Assembly (NCBI RefSeq): GCF_004346185.1
Contig: NZ_SMAI01000009.1
Location: 157,003-221,002 of the forward strand
Direction of reading: 5' to 3'
Length of the DNA stretch: 64,000 nucleotides
Origin: Aquabacter spiritensis
GTDB lineage: Bacteria > Pseudomonadota > Alphaproteobacteria > Rhizobiales > Xanthobacteraceae
Made by a program: the position numbers and the translations under genes. Positions 9,011 through 17,049 of the stretch are shown in pieces (position 1 is the stretch's first letter; every line of letters starts with the position of its first letter). The notes beneath the pieces were generated by a model. It was given only the letters and a program-made list of their open reading frames with translations, searched no databases and was not told the DNA's origin.

Positions 9011-9674
9011 GATTTGTCAACGGCGATGCAGGTGCCCTCGAGGTCGAGCCGCGCATCCTGGTGCGGCTTGTCGCGTGTGACCGCGGTGATGTCCTGCACG
9101 AAGTCGAAGATGCTCTCGGGCTTGCGCCCTTCCCGGCCGAAGGACCAATGGTTCGGCTCGACGGACGCATCCGCCCCGGGCAGGACCAGCGACAGCCGCT
9201 CCGCACTGGACCGGCTCGCCTCCACAGGGATGCGGGACGTCTCCACCAGGCGCGACCGGCTATGATCGGCCCGGCCCCGCACCATGCCAAGAAGGGAAGG
9301 TGACAGACGGCATCAAGCTTCGAGGCGGCGCCAGCGATGGCCTTCGCGGCATCGCCTTTTTCTTCGCAACCAGGCCCGTCGAGCCGAAAATCGCCACGTG
9401 ACGGCCCAGTTCCCGGTCGCTGTCGGTGCAGATCTCCACACCTCGATTGTGCGCATTGCACCCAGCTTGACCTGTTCGGCCTCGAGCCCGGTCGCGCCGA
9501 TGGCCCCCACCGTTTCGATGCCGGAACGCCGATGGACAGCTCGGCGCATCACCAGTTCTGTCGATGCGCCTCCACGGCGGTGGAGATAATTCTTTGGCAC
9601 TCGGGTCCGCGAAGCGACCCCTGGTGCGGGCTGCGATCTTCCAGGCCCGGGACGTCTCACTGCGCGTGATCCCC
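9011..9674. other. Unassigned 660-base gap, no gene recognised
   Basis: No frame on either strand gives a product I recognise. Minus-strand frames show patches with a protein-like look (for example GLEAEQVKLGAMRTIEV near 9430-9480 and SIFDFVQDITAVTRDKPHQD near 9050-9105) in different frames, which could be a decayed gene. The right end should contain the promoter for the small exported protein starting at 9675. Confidence 0.4.
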
Positions 9675-10013
9675 ATGCGAAACACCTTCGGACTGATTTC
9701 CGGCTTGTGGCTCGGCATGCTGGCGGCGTTGCCGGCTTCGGCGATACCGCTTGCGCCATCCCCGGTGCCTGGCACCGCCATCGTGACCCCCGTCGCCCAG
9801 GGCTGTGGCCCGGGCTGGTGGCGCGGACCCTGGGGGCATTGTCGCGATACCCCTTATACCGGCCGCGTGCCGGGCGGCGGGTGGGTCTATGACCTGCCCC
9901 CCACCTACGGCTATTTCGGCAATGGCTGCCCGCCCGGCTATTGGCATGGCCCCTGGGGGCATTGCCGCGACACCCCCTATCACGGCCGGCTGCCCGGCGG
10001 CGGATGGCAGTGA
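9675..10013 (+). CDS. GCG_CRPN-type small exported Gly/Pro/Trp-rich repeat protein
   Basis: 112 residues from the ATG that opens a clear signal peptide (MRNTFGLISGLWLGMLAALP, cleavage near ASA). The mature part has two copies of a GCGPGWWRGPWGHCRDTPY-like repeat separated by a GGGW...PTYG linker; each repeat carries two cysteines. This matches the GCG_CRPN prefix-to-repeats proteins common in Hyphomicrobiales, secreted and of unknown function. Followed after 50 bases by an LTXXQ-motif periplasmic protein, probably in one transcript. Confidence 0.8.
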   Translation: MRNTFGLISGLWLGMLAALPASAIPLAPSPVPGTAIVTPVAQGCGPGWWRGPWGHCRDTPYTGRVPGGGWVYDLPPTYGYFGNGCPPGYWHGPWGHCRDTPYHGRLPGGGWQ

Positions 10014-10063
10014 CGGAAAAAGGCCTCTCCGCCCTGAGATCCCATGACACGAAAGATCCGACC

Positions 10064-10564
10064 ATGAACCGCAGCCTCATGGCCGCCCTGGTGGGCGCAC
10101 TCGTCATCGCAGCGCCTGGCGCGCGCGCCCAGACCGCACCGGCTGCCAGCGCGCCGCCGGAGGCTCCTGCCGTGGAGCTTTACAGCGCGGCGGATGCGCA
10201 GGCCGTGCTCAATGCGCGCATTCTCGCGCTGAAGACGGTGACCGCCCTGACCCCGGAGCAAGAGAAGCTCTGGCTGCCTGTGGAAGCCGCCATCCGCGCG
10301 GTGGCGAAGCAGTCAGCCGAGCGCCGCGCCGAGCGCGCGAAGGCGCCACAGCCGGCCGATTTCGTGGACATCCTGGACCGCATCGCCGATGCCGAGGCGC
10401 TGCGGGCGCGGGACCTGAAGACCGTGACGGTTGTGTTGAAGCCTCTCGTCGCGTCTCTCACGCCGGAGCAGCAGCGGCGCATTCCCGCTTTCCTCGGCCT
10501 GCGCGAGGGCTTCGGCCTGCCCCAGCCCACCGCCGAGATCTGGCTGTTCGAGGAAGAAAACTGA
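10064..10564 (+). CDS. LTXXQ-motif (Spy/CpxP-like) periplasmic protein
   Basis: 166 residues with a signal peptide ending ARAQTA. The mature protein is Ala-, Arg- and Gln-rich and helical. Two LTPEQ motifs (VTALTPEQEKLW and VASLTPEQQRRIP) mark the LTXXQ family, related to Spy/CpxP periplasmic chaperone and stress proteins. The pairing with the preceding GCG_CRPN protein suggests a shared envelope role. Function unproven. Confidence 0.8.
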   Translation: MNRSLMAALVGALVIAAPGARAQTAPAASAPPEAPAVELYSAADAQAVLNARILALKTVTALTPEQEKLWLPVEAAIRAVAKQSAERRAERAKAPQPADFVDILDRIADAEALRARDLKTVTVVLKPLVASLTPEQQRRIPAFLGLREGFGLPQPTAEIWLFEEEN

Positions 10565-10611
10565 CGCCAAATCAATATTATCTCAACAACCCCGGTCTCA
10601 AGGAGGCTCCC

Positions 10612-11094
10612 ATGTCCATATCCTTCCTGCATTCGAGGGGCATCGAAGCCCCGATCAAGATCCCGACCATTGGGCTCGACCTGTTCGTGCGCATGCCGCC
10701 GGCGGCGAGTTCAGGCGAATTCTGCTTTATCGAGACCATCAATGCTCCGGGCGCCGGTCCACCCCGGCATCGCCACCGCGAAGCGGAGATCTTCCGCGTC
10801 ATCGAGGGCCGATATCTCTATGAGGCGGACGGCCGGCGCTTCTATGCCGAGGCCGGCGACGTGGTGAGCATTCCCGGCGGGGTCGAGCACGGCTTCTGCA
10901 ACGTCACTGACAAGCCCGCACGCCAATACATCCTGATGACCCCAGCGCTCGATGCGGCGGCCTTCTTCACCGAGCTCGCCGGCGTGATGCACGACGGCAT
11001 CCCCGACCAAGCTGCGCTCAATGCCTTCGGGCTGAAGTGGCACGTGGAGTTTCTCGGTCCGCCGGTAAGCAAAAACGACCAGCCCACGGACTGA
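10612..11094 (+). CDS. cupin domain protein
   Basis: 160 residues, strong AAGGAGG before the ATG. Single cupin barrel: motif 1 around GPPRHRHREAEIFRVIEGRY (three histidines and a glutamate as metal ligands) and motif 2 around GDVVSIPGGVEHGFCN. Such single-domain cupins can be dioxygenases, isomerases or sensors. It precedes a FAD monooxygenase by 82 bases on the same strand, so a role in the same aromatic or heterocycle pathway is plausible, but the substrate is unknown. Confidence 0.85.
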   Translation: MSISFLHSRGIEAPIKIPTIGLDLFVRMPPAASSGEFCFIETINAPGAGPPRHRHREAEIFRVIEGRYLYEADGRRFYAEAGDVVSIPGGVEHGFCNVTDKPARQYILMTPALDAAAFFTELAGVMHDGIPDQAALNAFGLKWHVEFLGPPVSKNDQPTD

Positions 11095-11176
11095 AGCAGG
11101 AACAGCCCGCCCTTCCAGTCGACCCAAACCACGGTCCGCGGCGCGGGCCGAGCCATGAGACACTCAGGAGGACATC

Positions 11177-12646
11177 GTGACGGATCGCGTTCTCATCGTC
11201 GGCGCGGGACCGGTCGGACTGACCATGGCCCTGGAGCTGGCGCGCTATGGCGTGCAGGTCCGTATCATCGACAAGATCCCGGATGCGGAGCACACGTCGC
11301 GCGCGGTCGCGGTGTGGCCGCGCACGCTGGAGCTTCTGGATCGGTCCGGCGCGGCGGCGGATCTGATTCCTCTGGGGAACAAGGTCACCGTCGCCAACCT
11401 CTTGTCGGGTGGCCGGCGCGTGGCGGCGTTGTCTCTCGATCAGGTGCCCTCGCCCTATCCCTTCGTGCTCATGGTACCGCAATACGACACCGAATCCGTG
11501 CTGCGGCGTCATCTCGCGGCCCACGGGGCCACGCCTGACCTTGGCACCGAGCTGCTGGCTTTCGAACAGGATGCGGACGGCGTCTCGGCCCGCCTGCGCG
11601 GCAGCGATGGTACCGAGAGCACCGAGCGCTTCGCCTTTCTGGTCGCCTGCGACGGGGCGCACAGCGTGGTGCGCCATCGCCTCGGCCTCGACTTCAAGGG
11701 CGACACCATGGGCCTCGACTGGACCCAGGGCGACTTTCACTTGAGCGGATATCCCTTCCCGTCTTCGCAGATGTCCATCTTCTGTCACGAGGACGGGCCG
11801 ATGCTGTTCTTCCCCATGGGGCCCGATCGCGCCCGCATCATCACCAGCCTCGGCCCGACGACCGGAAAGCCAGCGGTGCCGCTGGACCAGGACGCTTTCC
11901 AGAAGGTGCTCGATGTTCGCGGCCCCGGGGGTATCACGCTCACCGGGACGGTCTGGATCAGCGCCTTCCACATCAACGAGCGGCAGGTGGACACCTATCG
12001 GAGAGGACGGGCTTTCCTCGCCGGCGACGCGGCCCACATTCACAGCCCGGCCGGCGGGCAAGGAATGAATACCGGCATGCAGGATGCCATGAACCTCGCC
12101 TGGAAGCTGGCCCTGGTGACCCGCGGCATCGCCGACGCGCCCGCGCTCCTGGACAGCTATGACCCCGAGCGCCGCCCGGTGGGCGCGCAGGTGATCGCCG
12201 CGTCCGGGCGGATGACCCGGATGGCGACGCTGGCCAACCCGATCCTGGAGCATCTGCGCGACGTGGCCGTTCATCTCCTGCTGGGCCTTGCACCGGTGCA
12301 GCGGGCCATGACCGGGCTGATGGCGGAAGTCTCAATCGGCTATCTCCATAGCCCCCTCAACGGCCCGTCCCGAGGCGATGCGCCGGCAGGGTCGCGGGTG
12401 CGGCCGGTAGTGGGCGAGGTGCCCTTCGGCGCGGGCGACACGCCGCTGTTCGCCGCGTGCGGCGGTGCAGGCGCGGCCGAACTCGCCTCCCGCTTTCCCC
12501 AGCTCGTGACGGCGCGGCGGTGTCCGTCCGATGGCGAACCTCTCCTCTCGCTGGTCCGGCCGGACGGCTACCTCGCGGCCGAGGTGCAGGATGCGGACTG
12601 GCAGGCCCTCGTCCCCTATCTGCACCAGATCGGGGCCGAACGCTGA
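11177..12646 (+). CDS. FAD-dependent aromatic monooxygenase (PheA/TfdB family)
   Basis: 489 residues, GTG start with AGGAGG eight bases upstream. The N-terminal Rossmann fold has VLIVGAGPVGLTMALELARYG (FAD adenosine binding), the middle has the DG motif (VACDGAHSVVRHRLG) and the GD motif is in GDAAHIHSPAGGQGMNTGMQDA. This is the group A flavoprotein hydroxylase pattern that ortho-hydroxylates phenolic substrates with NAD(P)H and O2. The C-terminal thioredoxin-like part is short compared with phenol hydroxylase. Downstream of the cupin and upstream of the DUF917/hydantoinase pair; could supply the catechol for the dioxygenase encoded at 6082-7053. Confidence 0.92.
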   Translation: MTDRVLIVGAGPVGLTMALELARYGVQVRIIDKIPDAEHTSRAVAVWPRTLELLDRSGAAADLIPLGNKVTVANLLSGGRRVAALSLDQVPSPYPFVLMVPQYDTESVLRRHLAAHGATPDLGTELLAFEQDADGVSARLRGSDGTESTERFAFLVACDGAHSVVRHRLGLDFKGDTMGLDWTQGDFHLSGYPFPSSQMSIFCHEDGPMLFFPMGPDRARIITSLGPTTGKPAVPLDQDAFQKVLDVRGPGGITLTGTVWISAFHINERQVDTYRRGRAFLAGDAAHIHSPAGGQGMNTGMQDAMNLAWKLALVTRGIADAPALLDSYDPERRPVGAQVIAASGRMTRMATLANPILEHLRDVAVHLLLGLAPVQRAMTGLMAEVSIGYLHSPLNGPSRGDAPAGSRVRPVVGEVPFGAGDTPLFAACGGAGAAELASRFPQLVTARRCPSDGEPLLSLVRPDGYLAAEVQDADWQALVPYLHQIGAER

Positions 12647-12724
12647 CCGCTCGTTGCTTAAGACAGATCCCGAACGGTCGTGGCGGTCGGAATGACAGCC
12701 CGCCGCACAAATGAAGGAATCGCA

Positions 12725-13813
12725 ATGCCTCGCTTCCTGGATGCCGAAGAACTTGATCTGCTGGCAATCGGCGCTTGGATTCTCGGGACCGGGGGTGGCG
12801 GATCGCCCTATGCCTCCCACCTCGTCGCCCGGCACTTCTACGAGGACGGCGGCCGCATCGCGCTTCTGGATCCGGATGAACTGGCGGATGATGACGTTGT
12901 GGCCGTGGTCTCGACCATGGGTGCGCCGTTGGTGTTCCAGGAGCGGATGACCGATGCCGCCTTCGCCTTGAAGCCGGTGCGGGTCATGGAGGCCTTCCGG
13001 GGCAGGCCGTTCCGGGCCGTGATGACAGTGGAGATCGGCGGCTGCAACGCGTTCCAGCCGCTGCTCGTCGCCGCCGCATCGGGCCTGCCGGTGGTGGATG
13101 CGGACGCCATGGGCCGGGCCTACCCCGAGGCCCAGATGCAGACCTTCTCGATTGCGGGACTGGGGATGGTCCCGCACGTCGTCTCCGACATCCGCGACAA
13201 TGACGTGATCATCCCCACCGCATCCGGCTGGCATGAAATGGAGCGCGTGCGGCGCAGGGTCTGCACGGAATATGGATCGGTCGCCACCACATGCCAGGCG
13301 CCGCGCACGGGGGCGGAGGTGAAGCGTCACGCGGTCCTGCGCAGCCTCTCGCAGGCCATCGCGCTCGGCCGCGAGGTGCGCCGCGCGAAGATGGCCCATG
13401 AGGACCCCGTCGAGGCGACCGTGGCCGCGGGCGGCGGCAAGCGGCTGTTCACGGGCAAGGTGATGGATGTTCAACGGCACACGACCGAGGGCTTCCTGCG
13501 CGGATCCCTCAACCTCGCGGGCCTGGGCGAGGATGCCGGCGCGTCCTTCGACATCGCCTTTCAGAACGAGTTCACCATCGGCCGGCGCGACGGCGCGGTG
13601 ATCGTCACGACGCCCGACCTGATCTGCGTGCTCGACAGCATCTCGGGCGAGGCCATCGGCACGGAGAGCCTGCGCTACGGCCAGCGGGTCACGGTGATCG
13701 CCCTGCCGTCGCAGCCGATCCATCGGAGCGCGGAGGGGCTGCGCCACGTCGGTCCGCGCGCCTTCGGCCACGACGTCGAATTTCGCAGCGTCTTTGGGGA
13801 GGAGCTGGCATGA
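12725..13813 (+). CDS. DUF917 family protein (hydantoinase partner)
   Basis: 362 residues from the ATG with GAAGGA just upstream; an in-frame ATG 45 bases earlier is less likely. Family signature GTGGGGSPY near the N-terminus, then VEIGGCNAFQPLL and DADAMGRAYPEAQM. DUF917 proteins occur with HyuA-type hydantoinase/oxoprolinase genes, as here, where the stop overlaps the next start by four bases. The biochemical role is not established; a part in cyclic amide opening is inferred from the pairing. Confidence 0.88.
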   Translation: MPRFLDAEELDLLAIGAWILGTGGGGSPYASHLVARHFYEDGGRIALLDPDELADDDVVAVVSTMGAPLVFQERMTDAAFALKPVRVMEAFRGRPFRAVMTVEIGGCNAFQPLLVAAASGLPVVDADAMGRAYPEAQMQTFSIAGLGMVPHVVSDIRDNDVIIPTASGWHEMERVRRRVCTEYGSVATTCQAPRTGAEVKRHAVLRSLSQAIALGREVRRAKMAHEDPVEATVAAGGGKRLFTGKVMDVQRHTTEGFLRGSLNLAGLGEDAGASFDIAFQNEFTIGRRDGAVIVTTPDLICVLDSISGEAIGTESLRYGQRVTVIALPSQPIHRSAEGLRHVGPRAFGHDVEFRSVFGEELA

Positions 13814-15375
13814 GCCGCATTGGAATCGATGTCGGCGGCACCAATACCGATGCTGTCCTGCTCGAGGGCGGCACGGTGCTCGCCGCGCTGAAGCGGCCGA
13901 CCACCGTCGATGTCGCGGACGGCGTGCGCCAGGCGCTGGTTGATCTGGTCGCCGCGGCCGCCGGCCATCCGGCCCTGGGGAGGATCGAAGGGGTGATGAT
14001 CGGCACCACGCATTTCACCAATGCCGTGGTGGAGCGCCGCCATCTGGATCGCGTCGCGGCGCTGCGCATCGGCCTGCCCGCCAATGCCGGCCTGCCGCCC
14101 TTCATCGGCTGGCCGAAGGACCTTGCGGCAGCGGTGCGGGGAAGCATCCACATGGTGGCTGGCGGTCACGAATATGACGGGCGGGCCCTGGTGCCGCTGG
14201 ATCGTGCCGCCGTGCGGCGCGAGGCGCAGCGCATCGCCGACAGCGGCGTCCGCTCGGTCGCCATCACCAGCGTGTTCTCGCCGCTGACCGACGAATGCGA
14301 GCGCGAGGCTGCGGAGATCGTGCGGGAGGTGGTACCCGCGGCACGCATCACACTCTCCCACGAGATCGGACAGATCGGCCTGCTCGAACGGGAGAATGCG
14401 GCGCTGCTGAATGCCGGGCTGCAAGCCCTCGCGCAGCGCACCACGGCCGCTTTCGTGCGGGCGCTGCGGGACAGCGGTATCGCGGCGCCGCTCTATCTCA
14501 CGCAGAATGACGGCACCATCGTGCAGGCGGCGGTGGCGGAACGCCATCCCGTCTATTGCTTCGCATCGGGCCCCACAAACAGTATGCGCGGCGCGGCCTT
14601 CCTCTCCGGCCTCGCGGACGCGCTGGTGGTGGATGTGGGCGGCACGACCACCGACGTGGGCTGCCTGAAGGGCGGGTTTCCGCGCCAAGCCAATGCGACG
14701 GTCGAAATCGGTGGGGTGCGCACGCTGTTTCGCATGCCGGACCTGATCTCCATCGGCCTCGGTGGCGGCACTGAAATTGCCGATGACGGGCGCCGGATCG
14801 GTCCGGGCAGCGTCGGCTTCCGGCTGCCGGAAAAGGCGCTGTGCTTTGGCGGCGGCACGCTGACCGCCACGGACATCGCCGTCGCGGCGGGACGGATCGC
14901 ACTTGGAGATCCGGGACTGGTGCGCAGGCTTCCCGGTCCTCTGGTGGCGGACAGCCTCCGGCACATGGAAGGCATGGTTGCGGAGGTGGTGGACCGGATG
15001 AAGACCGATGCGGCGCCTATCCCCCTCATCGCGGTGGGCGGCGGCAGCTTTCTGGTGCCCGATAAGATGGATGGCGTCTCGCAGGTGGTACGTATCGAGC
15101 ACCATGCCGTGGCCAATGCCGTGGGCGCCGCCATCGCCCAAGTGAGCGGCGAGGTGGACCGCATCTTCTCCGGTGTCGAGCGCGATGTGGCGCTCGACGA
15201 AGCGCGCCGGGAGGCGACGCGGCGGGCGATCGAGGCCGGCGCTGAAGCGAGCAGCGTGCAGACGCTCGACGTGGAGGACATTCCGATCGCCTATTTGCCC
15301 GGCAATGCGCGGCGCGTCCGCGTGCGTGTCGTCGGGGAGATCGCGCGGCTCGCCGCAGAGGGCGCACGTTTGTGA
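13810..15375 (+). CDS. hydantoinase/oxoprolinase family protein (HyuA type)
   Basis: 521 residues with two actin-like ATPase motifs: IGIDVGGTNTDAVLLEGG at the start and VVDVGGTTTDVGCLKGG mid-protein. The HyuA family uses ATP to open five-membered cyclic amides such as hydantoins and 5-oxoproline; this protein has the N-terminal and central parts but is shorter than full 5-oxoprolinases. It overlaps DUF917 by ATGA. Together with the gamma-glutamyltranspeptidase upstream this may point to a gamma-glutamyl or oxoproline-like substrate, but that is speculative. Confidence 0.9.
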   Translation: MSRIGIDVGGTNTDAVLLEGGTVLAALKRPTTVDVADGVRQALVDLVAAAAGHPALGRIEGVMIGTTHFTNAVVERRHLDRVAALRIGLPANAGLPPFIGWPKDLAAAVRGSIHMVAGGHEYDGRALVPLDRAAVRREAQRIADSGVRSVAITSVFSPLTDECEREAAEIVREVVPAARITLSHEIGQIGLLERENAALLNAGLQALAQRTTAAFVRALRDSGIAAPLYLTQNDGTIVQAAVAERHPVYCFASGPTNSMRGAAFLSGLADALVVDVGGTTTDVGCLKGGFPRQANATVEIGGVRTLFRMPDLISIGLGGGTEIADDGRRIGPGSVGFRLPEKALCFGGGTLTATDIAVAAGRIALGDPGLVRRLPGPLVADSLRHMEGMVAEVVDRMKTDAAPIPLIAVGGGSFLVPDKMDGVSQVVRIEHHAVANAVGAAIAQVSGEVDRIFSGVERDVALDEARREATRRAIEAGAEASSVQTLDVEDIPIAYLPGNARRVRVRVVGEIARLAAEGARL

Positions 15376-15459
15376 TGGTAGGCATATGGCGGCGCCTTGC
15401 ACTGCCATCCGGTGCAGCGGCCGTGTGGCTTCATTGCACCGAACTCCGCGGGGACAAGA

Positions 15460-16722
15460 ATGCTCAATGATCTCAACGAAGAGACGTCCCAGGGACCGCT
15501 CGGGCGCGAAAGGCGCGTCTATCGGGAAGCCTCGCCGACAGAATTGATCTACATCGCTGCGCGCATGATCGTGGTGAGCCGCAGCAGCCTCTCGGGGATG
15601 GTCGGCAGGGCGCAGTTCGAGGCGGCGGTCGCCCACCTTGAAGCCCGATACGGAATCCTGCGCTCGGTGGTCGAGGACGGGCAGTTCGTGGAGCGGTCCG
15701 ATGACCGTTCGGCGGTCGAGAGCTGGTTGCCCGCCGATGGCTGCTCCGCCGAGGCCATGTACGCGCAGTTGTTGAACGCCGACCTCGATACTGGGAAGAC
15801 CCTCTATGCCATCCACGTCATCGCCGCCGATGACGCGATCGACGTCTTCATGCTCACGTCCCATGCGATCACCGATGCGACATCGCTGATCGAGCTGCAT
15901 TCCTGTCTTGCCCATATGTGCGACTGCGTCGTGCGCGGGGAGGCGCCGGCGCTCCGCGCGCAGCCGTTCCCGACCCCGGTCGACGACGCGGTGAGCCGCA
16001 GCTTGGCGGCGCTTGGCACGGATGCGCCGTCGTCTTCCTATTGCGGTGGGTTCGCCGAGATTCCCATGCCCGGACCCCATGATAGCGGCCCTGTGACCCA
16101 TCGCCTCGAACGCGTCCTGATCGGGGCGGAAACGCTGCATCGGATCAAGCAGGCGAGCCACGCCACCGGCTCTTCGGTGCACGCGCTCCTGTTGGCCGCG
16201 CTCGCTCTCGCCATACGTGACGTGGCGGAGGGACACCCGCGTCAGATTCTGATGAGATCATCGGTGGACATGCGCCGGCGGCTCGAGCCCCACGTTTCAC
16301 CCGAACTGGTGTTCACGGCCATCACCGGGCACATCACGCCCGTCCCCGACCTCGACCGGCCCATGGTCGAAATCGCCCGGTTGATCTTTGACGATATCCA
16401 TCAGGGGCTGGCGAACGGCAGCATCTTTCACGACTACATCAATTATCCCAGGGCGTTCGGCAGCGCTCAGCAGTCGCCGGTCGCCATCAATGTTTCCGAC
16501 ATCCAGACGGTGCAGTTTCATTGGCCGGTCGAGCGCCTGGCAGTAACCGGTTTCGAGTATGCATTGGGCTGGATGAAGAAATTTCCGAACGCCTCGGTGT
16601 CGGTCTACGACGGTCAGCTGATCGCCAACATCGTCTATGTGGAAGAGTTCGCCTCTCCGGCAACAATCCGGGCCATCTCGGGCGGCTTCGTCAGGAGGCT
16701 CGCTTCGGTTTGCGGACAATAA
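15460..16722 (+). CDS. condensation/PapA5-like acyltransferase
   Basis: 420 residues from the ATG at 15460; the upstream frame is not conserved. The motif SHAITDATS gives HxxxD (His135-Asp139), the active site of the chloramphenicol-acetyltransferase/condensation fold. The two-lobed layout, with VLIGAETLHRIKQASHATGSS opening the second half, resembles the phthiocerol dimycocerosyl transferase (PapA5) group that moves an acyl chain onto an alcohol. No NRPS or PKS gene is in the window, so acyl donor and acceptor are unknown. It follows the hydantoinase gene by 85 bases and is probably co-expressed. Confidence 0.78.
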   Translation: MLNDLNEETSQGPLGRERRVYREASPTELIYIAARMIVVSRSSLSGMVGRAQFEAAVAHLEARYGILRSVVEDGQFVERSDDRSAVESWLPADGCSAEAMYAQLLNADLDTGKTLYAIHVIAADDAIDVFMLTSHAITDATSLIELHSCLAHMCDCVVRGEAPALRAQPFPTPVDDAVSRSLAALGTDAPSSSYCGGFAEIPMPGPHDSGPVTHRLERVLIGAETLHRIKQASHATGSSVHALLLAALALAIRDVAEGHPRQILMRSSVDMRRRLEPHVSPELVFTAITGHITPVPDLDRPMVEIARLIFDDIHQGLANGSIFHDYINYPRAFGSAQQSPVAINVSDIQTVQFHWPVERLAVTGFEYALGWMKKFPNASVSVYDGQLIANIVYVEEFASPATIRAISGGFVRRLASVCGQ

Positions 16723-16769
16723 GCCTGCGCCCACGCGCGCGGCGCGGCTGCGGGCGATAAAGTTCCCTT

Positions 16770-17049
16770 TGCGATGAGCGGGACGGGACGGGGCGTCCAG
16801 ACCTGGGCGCGCAGGCGCTGCGGGATCTGATCGACCGGGACGTCGGGTGCGGCGCCTTCCCGGTGCGCCTGCATCGCAACCGCGAGGGCTGCGGAGATCT
16901 GCTCGTCCAGGATCGAGGCATGCGGCGGCAGCAATCCGTGCAGATGGAACGCGTCGCGCTCTTCCTCGGACAAGGCTGCCCTTGTTGAGCCGGGGATCGG
17001 CCAGCAGTTCGTATCCGCTCTGCCTTGCAGATGAACGCGGCGGTCGCAT
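16770..17049 (-). pseudogene. Malic enzyme remnant (N-terminal end joined to C-terminal end)
   Basis: Minus strand: GYELLADPRLNKGS matches the start of malic enzymes, then a one-base shift (near 16975) leads to SEEERDAFHLHGLLPPHASI, the next conserved block. Directly after LDEQ the reading becomes ISAALAVAMQAHREGAAPD and RLRAQVWTPRP, which resembles the C-terminal tail (xVAxAVAxxAxxxGxA...R-x-x-x-W-x-P). The catalytic and NAD domains in between are missing. The ATG overlaps the stop of the CocE gene by chance or by deletion. Non-functional as a malic enzyme. Confidence 0.55.

Noticed and set aside
13675..16236. Very long minus-strand open frame (over 850 codons) opposite DUF917, HyuA and the acyltransferase
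   Set aside because: His/Arg/Pro/Gly-rich low-complexity text typical of antisense frames in high-GC DNA; the plus-strand genes show clear family motifs.
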